64,000 nucleotides of DNA from Tractidigestivibacter montrealensis (GCF_024741235.1 NZ_JANSKA010000001.1:1-64000); one strand, 5' to 3'; shown: positions 9,420 to 19,195, counted from the stretch's first letter. The notes: generated from the letters alone by a model not told the origin. A program made the numbers and translations.

Positions 9420-9660
9420 TGACTCCATTATCGGTCAAGACGGTTCCGCAGGCATCCGGGTAGCCATATAAGACGAGCGAAATAGGCTGCGATTTACAAA
9501 ACGCGATAATATTCGTCAATCGTCCGCCCAAACTCATCCGATGGAACTCCCGCCAAGTCCCTCCCGAAGAATACTTCCGTCTCGAGTCGTCTGGTAATCA
9601 GTCCCTTATGCAACGTCGAGTGGATAACGCCTGCCTCATCGGATATGGGATTCCACTACG
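9420..9660 (-). pseudogene. IS3-family transposase C-terminal relic (tentative)
   Basis: Reading the minus strand gives THKGLITRRLETEVFFGRD, then SDEFGRTIDEYYR, and after a one-base frame change QPISLVLYGYPDA. This resembles the end of IS3/IS150 transposases (E..FFGRLK, F..AIDEYI.WYN, IK..LGG.SP.EYR). Stops and frame changes interrupt it. The match is short and weak, so the assignment is tentative. It fills most of the gap between the acyltransferase and the polymerase gene. Confidence 0.4.
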
Positions 9661-9687
9661 GCCAGCGGTAGTTGCGCCATATTACTA

Positions 9688-10953
9688 CTAAGCGGACCCC
9701 GAGCTAATTTCATGATGGGGTAATTTCCACATGCTCGAATTGCATTTGCTGCCAATAGAGCGCCAAATCACGAACAAGAAGGTGTTATAAACAAGCTGTA
9801 ATAGCTGAGGGTCGAATAGGGAATGCAACGCAACCACAAGTAAGATGACAGCCATCCAGCTATCATTGTTTCGGAAGCACTGCTGAGCCGAGATAATCAA
9901 TGCCATCCAAGTAGCCATTGCAACCAAGACACCATTAATCACAAGAACGTGTACGTAAGAATTGTCGATAAAATTAGCATCACCATCAGGATGCGCCGCG
10001 GCATCCGTCAACCCATCACCTCCAGGGACCAACCCATTACCAACGAATTCAATATCTTGTCCGAATAGTGTCCAGCCATACCTATCAACTGATGCTGAAG
10101 TCTGCGCAAGACGATTGCTCAGAACCAAATTTGCAGACTTCCAGGCATCATTTTGCGGGTTATACAGCAAGGCAGCCAGAAGTGATATCACCGGAAACAG
10201 AACTACGGCTATACAGGCACAGCACTGCATGCACCTGCCAAAGCAGCGAAATCGTCCGGCGACTCCTCTCTTGAGAATAACTGCCGCCAACAGCGCAGCT
10301 AAACCTAGGACAAATGAATTTCTAGAATTTGTGAGCACAAATATGGAAGTATCAATGAATGCGAGTAGGACGATTACATAATAACTAATTCGCTCTCGGC
10401 GCAAATAAAGAACGAGTAGAACCATATTCAGGAAAAGGTGACTGAGAAGCGTACTGTATGTAAAGCCTAGATAGTATCGTACAGTCCCATCTGATCTGGT
10501 GTTGTAATAGTTGGGGATAAGACCGATCACAGAACCCAGGACAATGGCAGCACAGCCGCATCCCTCAACAATAAGCGTAAATTTCGCAATTTCACGAAAG
10601 TCAATATCGCGAGAGGCAAAAAAAACCAACGCCAAATCGATACACAAAGCGTCCTTAACGAGTATTAGCTGGATAACGCCAACGAAAAACAAAATTAAGG
10701 TCGGTATGCACGACTTTGTTATCGGGGTCTTTTCCCAGAGCACGGAAATAGCTGAGGACACAGCCAATATGAAGAGGGATCCGAAATGGAACAATGTATT
10801 CTGAATTGACCCATTTGGAAATGCCAAAAGCGAGAGGACAGACAGTCGGAAGAGCAGCAGCACCCCATACCCAACAAAGAAGGTCATTTTGCTCAAATGC
10901 TTATTGCTTTTGGTGGCAGCCTCGACGTTCATATAGGTCCAATCGGCATTCAT
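9688..10953 (-). CDS. Wzy-like O-antigen/capsule polymerase
   Basis: A 421-residue very hydrophobic protein with about ten to twelve predicted transmembrane segments and one long extracellular loop (about residues 280-345, containing TSASVDRYGWTLFG and DNSYVHVLVING). The DNSYVH...G pattern in the large loop is typical of Wzy/WaaL-type oligosaccharide polymerases. It would join lipid-linked repeat units outside the membrane after Wzx export. The ATG at 10953 follows an AT-rich region (10954-11414) shared divergently with the flippase gene at 11415. The sequence is notably AT-rich compared with the core genes, as usual for horizontally moved polysaccharide loci. Confidence 0.75.
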   Translation of the reverse strand: MNADWTYMNVEAATKSNKHLSKMTFFVGYGVLLLFRLSVLSLLAFPNGSIQNTLFHFGSLFILAVSSAISVLWEKTPITKSCIPTLILFFVGVIQLILVKDALCIDLALVFFASRDIDFREIAKFTLIVEGCGCAAIVLGSVIGLIPNYYNTRSDGTVRYYLGFTYSTLLSHLFLNMVLLVLYLRRERISYYVIVLLAFIDTSIFVLTNSRNSFVLGLAALLAAVILKRGVAGRFRCFGRCMQCCACIAVVLFPVISLLAALLYNPQNDAWKSANLVLSNRLAQTSASVDRYGWTLFGQDIEFVGNGLVPGGDGLTDAAAHPDGDANFIDNSYVHVLVINGVLVAMATWMALIISAQQCFRNNDSWMAVILLVVALHSLFDPQLLQLVYNTFLFVIWRSIGSKCNSSMWKLPHHEISSGSA

Positions 10954-11414
10954 TAAGTAATGTATATCTAATATAGTAATATATAAGGTATATTTGATAC
11001 AAAAACCAGTGCAGGGATTAATTTATACCCAATCAATACCGGCAGTGACTTTATTCACTTTAGCTGAATAAGATATGAGGTTCGGAAATCTTCTTCCAAG
11101 AGATTCTGGCGAATAAAACCATCTAGTCGTCAGCTTTTCATCCTCCACGCTCTCGACAACTCATACTGTCGATAAACCATATATCAGGTAATGCCAGTTC
11201 ACCGCATGCACCTAGAATCTATTTAGGTAAAAACAAAACTCTCCAAAGTATCCATGTCCAATACTTCCAGATCCAAACGCTCCGCTATCAGTTCCACTCG
11301 TTTTTATCCGGTACTCCCATTCATTAGTTAGAAACAAGTAATTCTGAGATATCATTCATATGAAGTCATTTTCACATCCACGACGATGCTTGGTTTTCGA
11401 CGAATTGTAGAGAC
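10954..11414. promoter_or_regulatory. AT-rich divergent intergenic region
   Basis: About 460 bp between the minus-strand polymerase and the plus-strand flippase. It is rich in A and T (for example TATATCTAATATAGTAATAT near 10965-10984) and must contain the divergent promoters. I cannot assign exact -10/-35 boxes. No ORF is supported. Confidence 0.5.
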
Positions 11415-12863
11415 ATGCCCAACTCAATTAAGAAGAACTTCGCATTTAACTCTGCGTATCAGATACTCAACGTCATCGTCCCTCTTATCACGACTCCGTA
11501 TCTCTCCAGAACAATTGGCGCGAGCGGAAATGGCGTCTTCACATACACTCAGTCAATCGCAAACTACTTCGTTCTGTTCGCCCAGCTAGGAATCACCAAC
11601 TACGGTGTCCGAGAGATAGCTTCGTGCGGGGATGATCGGAAGAGCCGTTCCGAGACGTTCTGGAACCTGTTCTCAATGAACCTCGTAGTGGGCATCGCCG
11701 TTACGGCGGTGTACTTTCTATACGCCTTCGCCATCGGGTCTAACCAGCTCCTCATCTCCCTAATCTGGAGCCTCTGGGTTATTGGCTCGGTTGTCGACGT
11801 AACCTGGCTTCTCAATGGCTGCCAGGAATTCAAGGTCCCCATGGTACGAAACTTCTGCACGCGACTTGCAGGGATGCTCTTCATATTTGCCTTCGTCCGC
11901 TCAGAGGGCGACACCTGGGCCTATGTCTTTGCAATCTCCGCCCCATATTTTATTAACGCCTTGCTCGTATGGCCCTTCGTAAAGCGCTACGTCGATCCCG
12001 TCCACCCTACTTGGGCGAAGATGCTTATGCATCTCAAGCCCAATTTCATGCTCTTTATCCCAGTGATTGCGACGAGCCTCTACACCCTACTCGATAAAGT
12101 GATGCTCGGAGGCATGGCTGGCATGGAGCAGACAGGCATATATGACTATGCAGAGAAGATCTCAAAGATGCCCCTTGCGATTATTACCGCTCTCGGCGCA
12201 GTTGTACTTCCAAAGATGACCGAGGTCATAGCTTCCGGCCGCCAGAGAGAAGCGGTGAACCTTGTCCGTGAGACTATGTGGTTTATGCAGGCATGCGCCA
12301 TGGCACTTACTTTTGGCATCATTGCCGTGGCACCTGAATTTGTTCCCGTATTCTTTGGAGCCGGATACGAGGAATGCGTTCCGCTGATGGAGGTGCTCTC
12401 CCTCATCATTCCTCTCATCTGCGCATCAAACGTTATCGGTGTCCAATACCTTGTCCCCTCCCACCGAGACCGAGGCTTCACCGTCTCTGTGCTAACTGGT
12501 GCAGCAGTGAATATTGTGATTAACCTATTTGCAATTCCAGCCGCGGGAGCAATGGGAACAGCCTTTGCAACGGTAGCCGCAGAGGCGTCCGTGTTACTTG
12601 TCCAAGCTCAACTCGTGCGAGGGGAGCTCCCGCTACTGGAACACCTTCGGGATGCCTTGCCTTTTACCCTCATTGGGCTTTGCATGCTTGCGCTTATTCG
12701 TGCTGTGCACTTTATTCTTGCCCTCGCAGTGCTGTCACCAATTGTCATCCTGGTAATTGAGGTGGTTGTCGGAGGCCTCTCATACCTCGCGATGTCGTTC
12801 GTGTATTGCCGAGTAACGAGAAACTCGCAGTTTGCCAGGCTATTCCCCAAGCTCGCAAAGTAG
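11415..12863 (+). CDS. Wzx-type polysaccharide flippase
   Basis: A 482-residue polytopic protein of the MVF/PST (polysaccharide transporter) superfamily. The N-terminus MPNSIKKNFAFNSAYQIL leads into LITTPYLSRTIGASGNGVFTYTQSI, the classic RfbX/Wzx signature, and about 12-14 membrane segments follow. It would flip undecaprenyl-linked repeat units across the membrane for the Wzy polymerase. It is the only plus-strand gene in this part of the locus, divergent from wzy and convergent with the GT2 gene, with a strong terminator between them at 12948-12984. Length and frame look intact. Confidence 0.9.
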   Translation: MPNSIKKNFAFNSAYQILNVIVPLITTPYLSRTIGASGNGVFTYTQSIANYFVLFAQLGITNYGVREIASCGDDRKSRSETFWNLFSMNLVVGIAVTAVYFLYAFAIGSNQLLISLIWSLWVIGSVVDVTWLLNGCQEFKVPMVRNFCTRLAGMLFIFAFVRSEGDTWAYVFAISAPYFINALLVWPFVKRYVDPVHPTWAKMLMHLKPNFMLFIPVIATSLYTLLDKVMLGGMAGMEQTGIYDYAEKISKMPLAIITALGAVVLPKMTEVIASGRQREAVNLVRETMWFMQACAMALTFGIIAVAPEFVPVFFGAGYEECVPLMEVLSLIIPLICASNVIGVQYLVPSHRDRGFTVSVLTGAAVNIVINLFAIPAAGAMGTAFATVAAEASVLLVQAQLVRGELPLLEHLRDALPFTLIGLCMLALIRAVHFILALAVLSPIVILVIEVVVGGLSYLAMSFVYCRVTRNSQFARLFPKLAK

Positions 12864-12945
12864 TTTCCACAAGAGGCAATTAATCACTAATGGACTAATC
12901 CATTATCAGAGTATCTTTGTCATTTTACGTTTACGTGCCCTAATG

Positions 12946-12986
12946 TTTTGGGGGAGCCAGCATAATCGCTATTGGCTCCCCCAAAC
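12946..12986. terminator. bidirectional intrinsic terminator
   Basis: Perfect 12-bp stem (TTGGGGGAGCCA, 12948-12959, with its complement at 12973-12984) and a 13-nt loop, with TTTT on the left and AAA on the right. It sits between the convergent flippase (+) and GT2 (-) genes and can serve both. Confidence 0.85.
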
Positions 12987-13014
12987 GATAATTGCTAAAT
13001 AGGGAACTTCGCTA

Positions 13015-14007
13015 CTACTCCCAGTTGTCAATCCCCCGCATGGCCACCGGCCAATAGCCAATATGGCCAAGGGATCTCACCACGCCGAACTTCTTTGACT
13101 GACAGGCCTTGGAGTACACGTCTGGATATTTGGACTTGGTGGCAGCGTCAAGCGCTTTGATTTCATTCCAGGTAGCCTTAGACGCAGGCAACAGCAACAG
13201 GGTTTTAATCAGCACATTGTAATAGCGAGCCACTCGGTCAACGAGAATCGCGCGGCTATCTTCGGTGAGGTCATTTTGGGTTGCAAGGTAGTCTAGGCAC
13301 ATCCCAACAGAGCGCTTTTGATCATCGATGTGTTTGATTCGGCTTTCCCTCGAGACGCTCTGTCCCTCGCGCCCAACCCTATAGCAGTAGAGAGGTCTGG
13401 GGCAGATTTGGAATGTCTGCGAGTAAGCGAGTGAGCGAACTGTGAAAATCTGGTCCGTATACAGGGTGTGTGCAGGCAAGTCAAAGGGATGGCTACGCAG
13501 GAGATCAGTTTTCACGGTAATGAACCACATTCCCAAGGATGTCCCAAATGACATCTCGTCACAGCTGTAAGTGTGGCATTCGAACTGATACCAGCTGTTG
13601 TTCTCGAGGGTCTTTTCGTCGCTACCCTCCCGACAAACGTATCGGGGGGTCAGATACACGTCAGCATCCCCAGAGTGCAGGCGCTGAACCAGATCGACTA
13701 GGCCTTCCCGATCGAACCAGTCATCCCCATCAAGAAGCCTAAAGTACACCCCCCTAGCCTCGGAAACGCTCCGGTTGACTGTCGTCCCATATCCGCCGTT
13801 TTCCTTGTCGATTACCCGAAAGGTCTCCGGATACTTCTTCTCAAACTCATGGCCAATGGCAGATGTCGTGTCTGTTGAGCCATCATTCACAATGAGAACT
13901 TCTATCTCATCCATGACTTCTGGTACTACAAGTGACTCAAGAGCCTGCCGGAGATACTGCTCGACATTGTAGGCAGCAATTGAAACTGTAAGAAGTTTCT
14001 CTTTCAC
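13015..14007 (-). CDS. glycosyltransferase family 2
   Basis: A 330-residue GT-A fold enzyme: KLLTVSIAAYNVEQYLRQALES (N-terminal nucleotide-binding strand and helix), EVLIVNDGSTD near residues 36-46, and FRLLDGDDWFD with the metal-binding DxD. It transfers a sugar from a nucleotide donor to the growing lipid-linked repeat unit on the cytoplasmic side. The start is GTG at 14007, preceded by a good ribosome site (AAGGAG at about 8 nt). It is the last gene of the minus-strand run DUF4422-LicD-cytidylyltransferase-epimerase-GT2. Donor and acceptor cannot be told from the sequence. Confidence 0.88.
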   Translation of the reverse strand: MKEKLLTVSIAAYNVEQYLRQALESLVVPEVMDEIEVLIVNDGSTDTTSAIGHEFEKKYPETFRVIDKENGGYGTTVNRSVSEARGVYFRLLDGDDWFDREGLVDLVQRLHSGDADVYLTPRYVCREGSDEKTLENNSWYQFECHTYSCDEMSFGTSLGMWFITVKTDLLRSHPFDLPAHTLYTDQIFTVRSLAYSQTFQICPRPLYCYRVGREGQSVSRESRIKHIDDQKRSVGMCLDYLATQNDLTEDSRAILVDRVARYYNVLIKTLLLLPASKATWNEIKALDAATKSKYPDVYSKACQSKKFGVVRSLGHIGYWPVAMRGIDNWE

Positions 14008-14028
14008 GTGTTACTCCTTGGCGGTCAA

Positions 14029-15057
14029 CTACCGGTCATTCCAAGATCGAATCATGGACGCATACATGTCCTCGAGGCAATCATGAGGCCGCCAGCCCAG
14101 ATTGCGAATCTTTGCTGTATCCAAGATGAGATGTGTTGGCTTTGGATACATGGCAGCCTTCTTTTTGTCAATGTCAAATTCGACGGAAGACTTTCCATTT
14201 GAGAACTTGCTTGCGACAAGCTCAGCCATCTCTCGAATGCTGCAATACGTCGCTTCGTTTGCAACGTTATATGACTGCCCCTTTTCGCCATGGACAAGGA
14301 GCGTGAAAACCGCAGACGGCAGGTCTCGGGTGGAAAGGTAGGGGTTACTCTTCGAGCCATCGGTGAGCAGGACGATGCTCTCCCCCGCTACAGCACGACG
14401 AGCAAAATCCGCAAAGACGCGAGTGTCGTCCCGGGACGCTCCGGCTCCAAATGTCTGTGCAAGGCGAGCCGAGCAAGCGTTCACCGAGTACTCGTCCGCA
14501 TATGCTGCAACCAACGCCTCACTTAGGCGCTTGGATTCCGGATAGCTGTTTCTGACTACCGTTGGGTCAACGAGACCCAGGTTGTCCTCCGATGCCACAC
14601 CGTCGACCTTTCCGTACACCTCCATGGACGAAATGTACACACAACCTGCAACGCCGACGCGTCTGCAATAGTTCAAAACAGCAGTCGTCCCAGAAACGGT
14701 ACCACCAATTACCTCGACCGGCTTATATCGCAAATCTTTGCTCGCGGTAAGGGCAGCAGCATGGACAACGTAATCCGCTGAAGGACACTCGTCCAGACTG
14801 TCGCCAAGAGACCACTCAAGGTAGGTCGCACCTTCTCCAAAGAGCAATTTCGCCTTGATGATATTTCTTACAGGAAGAACAACAGAAATACGGGCATCAA
14901 GAAACTCATTCGCCGTGAGCAGGGTCCTTACTATGGTGCTTCCTACAAGGCCAGTACTACCTGTGACAAGAATCTTCTTACCGGAAAATGACTTTATGAG
15001 ATCCTCAGAATCGTTTGCTGCGAGGCGGGCAAACTCTTCTAGGTAATGTGTACCCAT
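14029..15057 (-). CDS. NAD-dependent epimerase/dehydratase (extended SDR)
   Basis: A 342-residue extended short-chain dehydrogenase. The Rossmann motif GSTGLVGSTIVRTLL is near residues 33-47, the SSMEVYGK stretch supplies the catalytic Ser, and the YPESKR motif supplies Tyr-x3-Lys. In the locus it probably makes or modifies a nucleotide-sugar or polyol donor; lying directly beside an IspD/TarI-like cytidylyltransferase, a CDP-activated substrate is plausible. It is separated from the GT2 gene by 21 bp and from the cytidylyltransferase by 42 bp, so one operon is likely. The specific substrate is not evident. Confidence 0.85.
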   Translation of the reverse strand: MGTHYLEEFARLAANDSEDLIKSFSGKKILVTGSTGLVGSTIVRTLLTANEFLDARISVVLPVRNIIKAKLLFGEGATYLEWSLGDSLDECPSADYVVHAAALTASKDLRYKPVEVIGGTVSGTTAVLNYCRRVGVAGCVYISSMEVYGKVDGVASEDNLGLVDPTVVRNSYPESKRLSEALVAAYADEYSVNACSARLAQTFGAGASRDDTRVFADFARRAVAGESIVLLTDGSKSNPYLSTRDLPSAVFTLLVHGEKGQSYNVANEATYCSIREMAELVASKFSNGKSSVEFDIDKKKAAMYPKPTHLILDTAKIRNLGWRPHDCLEDMYASMIRSWNDR

Positions 15058-15099
15058 GATTCACCTAGCATTCCTAATCTGAAAAGCGTGGCTGAATAC

Positions 15100-15831
15100 T
15101 CACTTATTCCACATGAGCTCTTGATCTCGGGCTTCCATGAAGCCCTTAAAAGCGTAGTAATCCATTGGCGTCGTGACTTTGATGTTCTCCGCAGGCCCTT
15201 CGACGGTATAAATCTTGTAGCCGTAGTAAGACATCATGCTAATTGAGTCGATGAAATCGAACTTGCCTTCGTCGATTGCGCGCAAATGAGCCGCATATAG
15301 TTCTTCCAACCTAAAAGCCTGAGGTGCTCTCGCAAGCTCACATTGAGAGCGCGGAAGTATCGTGTGAACAGAACCATCGCGGCCGGTTTGCACTATCGTC
15401 TCGGTGGCAAGAGCGGTTGTGGCTGTTGGCCCTCGATCACGGGCGGAAGCTATGCAGGAAGTAATTGTGTCCTCATCAATGAGCGGCCGAACCCCATCAT
15501 GTATAAGGACGATTGATTCTTTGTCCCCGGGATGAAGATTTCGAAGAAACTTAATGCCATTAAAGATGGACTCCTGGCCATTTCGACCACCAGGGACCAC
15601 GTCAATAGGGACAGGATATCTATGCTTGGTAAGCCAGTCCTCCAAAAAGGGAATCCAGCTCTCAAGACAACTAATAACCAAATGAGAGACCTGCGGATGA
15701 AGGGCAAAGCGAGAGATTGTGTAGTCGATGATCGGACGGCCACTTAACTCGAGGAACTGCTTTGGACGAGTGCTGCCCGACATTCGCCTTCCAACACCGC
15801 CCGCAAAAATCACTGTCTCTGCGGTATCCAT
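15100..15831 (-). CDS. IspD/TarI-family cytidylyltransferase
   Basis: 243 residues with the IspD-superfamily nucleotide-binding start VIFAGGVGRRMSG...PKQFLELSG, plus VLIHDGVRPL in the middle and a late IKVTTPMDYY motif. Family members make CDP-methylerythritol (IspD) or CDP-ribitol (TarI/Bcs1). Its position between an SDR enzyme and LicD inside a polysaccharide locus favours the polyol-phosphate role (CDP-ribitol or similar) over isoprenoid synthesis. That is an inference from context; sequence alone does not separate the two. The insert beyond the core fits TarI-like enzymes in length (about 235-245 residues). Confidence 0.8.
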   Translation of the reverse strand: MDTAETVIFAGGVGRRMSGSTRPKQFLELSGRPIIDYTISRFALHPQVSHLVISCLESWIPFLEDWLTKHRYPVPIDVVPGGRNGQESIFNGIKFLRNLHPGDKESIVLIHDGVRPLIDEDTITSCIASARDRGPTATTALATETIVQTGRDGSVHTILPRSQCELARAPQAFRLEELYAAHLRAIDEGKFDFIDSISMMSYYGYKIYTVEGPAENIKVTTPMDYYAFKGFMEARDQELMWNK

Positions 15832-16053
15832 TTCGTCGCAGTCCCCTTCCGTAAGCAGAGCGAACCGTTAATACTCAAACAGCTTGCAAATAAGATAAGC
15901 CTTCCACCCGCACGGATAACTCGAGTTTCACATGAGGGACTGAAGCTACTGGCATTTTCACTTCATGCGCTTATCACTTATTTTGCTGAATGCGAAAGTA
16001 CATCCATTCGATGCCAAGGCTATCGCGCAACTAGCAATGAAGAACATGATGCA

Positions 16054-16980
16054 TCACGCATACGGCCCAAAGTCTATCTCATACACCACATGACTTTCCC
16101 TGTCATCAGCAGGGGGCACTTCCATATACTCGGGACCATATAGTCCCTTGAGGTAAGTATCAGCAGAATGCGGTAGGGGAACCAACATATCCTCGAAGGT
16201 CCCCGAACTCGCCGGGAAGTACTTCTCCTTTGCAAGGAGCTCGCCGAAATAATGCTTTCTTCCAACGGGAATGGTGATGAAGCCGGTGTTCTTGTCACTA
16301 TACTTTGAGTTCCACTTATCCCAGTCAAGGCAGCACTGCGAGGTCGTTTTTCTCGAAAAGAGATGGCCTATTCCGGACTTGACTCGAATGATGTGAGCGA
16401 AATTGTCATCGTCCCCGGCAAGGGCAAGGTATGTATCCTTATGTTCAAAGAACCTGCGGCAGGAGTACCTAAAGCCAAGGGCCTGAGAGACAACACCATG
16501 GAAGAAGCGAGCTACAGGAGAACTGGGCGCATTCTCAATAATGAAAATGTCAATATAGACTCCGCACTCCGTCTCGTCGAAGTCATCCCGAGTCTTTAAC
16601 GTTGTGTTACGCAGGCGAATTCGGCCAAAACCAAGTTCATAGCCTGAATCACCAGGGGCCTGCAGAATGTACTTTGTACTCGGTCGCGAAGCAAAAACCT
16701 TGCAGAGCTTATCGAAGCTCTCCCTTGACATGTTTACATCCAAATCATCATCCCAAGGGATAAAACCATGATGTCGAACAGCCCCCAAGCAGCTACCACC
16801 GCCTAAGGTATATGTAAGACCTTCTTGCGAACAGAGGGCATCGAAATCTTTGAGCATCATTAGCAGAACACGCTGGAGCCGATGAAGTACATCCCCCTCG
16901 ACACGTATCAGATCGCTATCGACTTTTACGTGCTTAAAGGCATCGAAAGTCGAGAGAGATACGTTGCGCTTGGCACCCAC
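16054..16980 (-). CDS. LicD-family phosphotransferase
   Basis: 308 residues with the full LicD signature: LTYTLGGGSCLGAVRHHGFIPWDDDLDV near 55-85, with the metal-binding DDDLD. The family moves phosphocholine or other phospho-polyol groups from CDP-activated donors onto cell-surface glycans. Together with the cytidylyltransferase 222 bp downstream it suggests that the surface polymer carries a phosphodiester-linked substituent (for example ribitol- or choline-phosphate). No choline kinase or choline uptake gene is visible in the window, which slightly favours the polyol option. The 222 bp between the two genes holds no ORF that I can support. Confidence 0.88.
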   Translation of the reverse strand: MGAKRNVSLSTFDAFKHVKVDSDLIRVEGDVLHRLQRVLLMMLKDFDALCSQEGLTYTLGGGSCLGAVRHHGFIPWDDDLDVNMSRESFDKLCKVFASRPSTKYILQAPGDSGYELGFGRIRLRNTTLKTRDDFDETECGVYIDIFIIENAPSSPVARFFHGVVSQALGFRYSCRRFFEHKDTYLALAGDDDNFAHIIRVKSGIGHLFSRKTTSQCCLDWDKWNSKYSDKNTGFITIPVGRKHYFGELLAKEKYFPASSGTFEDMLVPLPHSADTYLKGLYGPEYMEVPPADDRESHVVYEIDFGPYA

Positions 16981-17165
16981 GGTTAGCCTTTCATTCCAGA
17001 AGCTCTTCTCATCCTTCTAACAAAAGAGCTTCTCCGTTAGAACTGGAAATTACATTAGTGATTGATTCTTACCTTGCGATGCGTCTAGCGACAAGACCGC
17101 TTAATCGTAGACATTCCACAGCCGTTGCGCACATCCTCTCAACTCGGCGAGCCCGCAAGAATGCT

Positions 17166-17960
17166 CTAAAAGCTCCTCTCGTACTTCTTGCCAAGGAATT
17201 TTGCCGCCAAGAAGGAGGATCCTTTCTTAACCCAGTCCACCGGTTCGGGACTCACCACTGGAAGCTCGGAATACGAGATGCCATTGGTGGTAAGCCATGG
17301 ATCTAGCATCCGCTCGCTCACGCGTCCAGGCCAACGCGCAGCAAAGGAGTCCATCTGGCTTGTATCAATCCTCTGTCCAAGCTCGTCGAGCAGAGGGAAT
17401 AGCCATGAGCAATATGCGTCAAACGTGGCTGCCGGCATGACGAACATGTTGAACACGTGCACACGCGTCGACTTCATGAGGCCGTCCCATGCCGGGAGGT
17501 ACTCCGGGCAGCGCTCGGAGAGAATGTTGCGCATCTTGTCGAGCTGCGAACCATCCAAGGTGTGTGAATAGTGGTCGTAGACCGTCTCAATGTAGTAGTT
17601 GCGCTGCTTGGCAAGAACCACATCTTTGCTGCTCAGGAGAGTGAGCAGCTCTGGGCCATCCACGAGCTTCCCGTACGGATCCTTCTGACGCTGCTTTGAC
17701 TTGTCAGCGCTTCCCAGAAGCCTGCGGTAGTGAACCAGGCCCTTGAATTGGGCATCACAGTTCTTCCAGAGCCAGTAGAGGCCAGTGAGCTCGCTGTAGC
17801 TGGCATTGAGGGCAGAGATATTGTCTCCGGTATTATCGCCCTGCATATCAGGCAGTATATCAGGATGGAGCCCTGCTCCCACGTGCAGAGGCAGGTAGAT
17901 TGGGTCATCCGGCATCTTGTACGGCTTATGTGTGGCGACTGCCACTACTATCGTATCCAA
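17166..17960 (-). CDS. DUF4422 glycosyltransferase
   Basis: About 264 residues matching the DUF4422 (capsular polysaccharide glycosyltransferase) pattern: TIVVAVATHKPYKMP at the N-terminus, DNISALNASYSELTGLYWLWKN in the middle, then FKGLVHYRRLLG. I place the start at the TTG at 17960 because a strong ribosome site (GGGGGAGAGG) lies just upstream; the open frame extends to a TTG at 18011, 2 bp after the stop of the acyltransferase. It probably adds a hexose such as galactofuranose or glucose to the repeat unit, but specificity is unknown. It is followed by a 185-bp gap with an 8-bp inverted repeat (AAGCTCTT...AAGAGCTT, about 17000-17032) before LicD. Confidence 0.82.
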   Translation of the reverse strand: MDTIVVAVATHKPYKMPDDPIYLPLHVGAGLHPDILPDMQGDNTGDNISALNASYSELTGLYWLWKNCDAQFKGLVHYRRLLGSADKSKQRQKDPYGKLVDGPELLTLLSSKDVVLAKQRNYYIETVYDHYSHTLDGSQLDKMRNILSERCPEYLPAWDGLMKSTRVHVFNMFVMPAATFDAYCSWLFPLLDELGQRIDTSQMDSFAARWPGRVSERMLDPWLTTNGISYSELPVVSPEPVDWVKKGSSFLAAKFLGKKYERSF

Positions 17961-18013
17961 AACCTCTCCCCCATACCATCTTTCGGGGACACAATAACCC
18001 CTGGTAAACAAGC

Positions 18014-19089
18014 TTACAAAGTTGCTACGCTGTTCTTCCTAATGAGACAAACCCATAGATATGACACGCCAAGCGTAACAAGAAATGCTCCAACGATTGT
18101 CCACCGATGTTCAACACCCAGATTTCCGAGCAAATATCCAACGGCGATAATCACCAACTGGTGAAAAAGATAAAAGGGCATCTGCAGAGTCGAAAACATC
18201 TCAAGTGGCTTTATAGACAACAACTTGCTTAGCGCCCCCCGACTGGATACGAATGAACAAATGAGGAAGATAGCAATGACGGTGCATGCAGGCCTCGACC
18301 ACCAAACGTCATTCAAGGCAAACAGTGCACCGGTATAGAGGGAGACCGATACCACCTCCATGCAAGAATCGGCCGTAAAGCGTCTCCGTATTGGTGACGC
18401 CCCATTGATATCCCCCCCCGAGCAAGAATTGCAGTTCCAGCAACAAATGCCATTCCGTATTCCAGCATCCTGGATAGAGGAAAAGAGTGATTGCTGATGT
18501 TAATGACTCCCTTGTACTGACCCATTTGCAAAAGCGCTCGAATGCAGAACAGAACAACGAAAGGGACGAGGTAAGAACGCAATACAGATGCGTCCGCTGA
18601 TGTTTCTCGTTGCCTTATCCACCAAGACAGCAGGGGTGTAATGAGATAGCAGAGCATCAAGTCTGCAACAAACCATGAAACTCCATTGAATGAGAATTGT
18701 AGGTTTGAAAACCACGTCTGCATCATCAAAAGATTCAGAACTGCTGCAGTGGTATTGTCAGCGATGGTCCACTCCTTCAAGCCAACCCCACCTAGCAGAG
18801 CAGCCATGAGGAAGGTGACGAAGTACAGTGGATATAGCTTAGCCAGCTTGCTCTTAACTATAGAGACAGTCTCGTCAAGCGTGTACGAATACTTGCCGTG
18901 ATGATTCAAGGCTTCCAAGACCCCGGAACAGACAAAAAAGAGCTCACACATCCTCGCTCCGAGATCTGGAGCCTTTAACACTCCCGTATGCCAAACAAAC
19001 ACAAGAATCAAGGCCACTGCCTTGATTCCAGAAACCGAAGTGATGCGGTTGGGTGCACTTGTTCGTAGAGTTCCTGCTCCGGCGGGCAC
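18014..19089 (-). pseudogene. acyltransferase-3 gene, frame-off at a G8 tract
   Basis: The N-terminal part (19089 GTG to about 18420) reads as an Acyl_transf_3 protein (ITSVSGIKAVALILVFVWHTGV, then CELFFVCSGVL and several membrane segments). The C-terminal part (18014-18361 in another frame: PFYLFHQLVIIAVGYLLG, VSYLWVCLIRK) continues the family. The join is a run of eight G on the coding strand (18412-18419). With eight G the product ends early at 18313; with nine (or six) G the frame would run through LARGGDING into the C-terminal half, giving about 358 residues. This is the layout of a slipped-strand phase-variable gene in the off state, but a base-calling error in the homopolymer would look the same. 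Confidence 0.8.
18412..18419 (-). repeat. G8 homopolymer (candidate phase-variation tract)
   Basis: Eight C on the plus strand, G8 on the coding strand of the acyltransferase, exactly at the point where the two parts of the protein change frame. A tract of nine restores the full-length frame. Confidence 0.75.
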
Positions 19090-19195
19090 TTATATCCCCA
19101 CCCCTCGGATAAAATCGGCAATCGAAGCCTCGGGGCTTTGTGATGTGGAAGGGGTTGCGTCTTCCACGCCCAAGACAGGGCGTACCAACGCGCCA

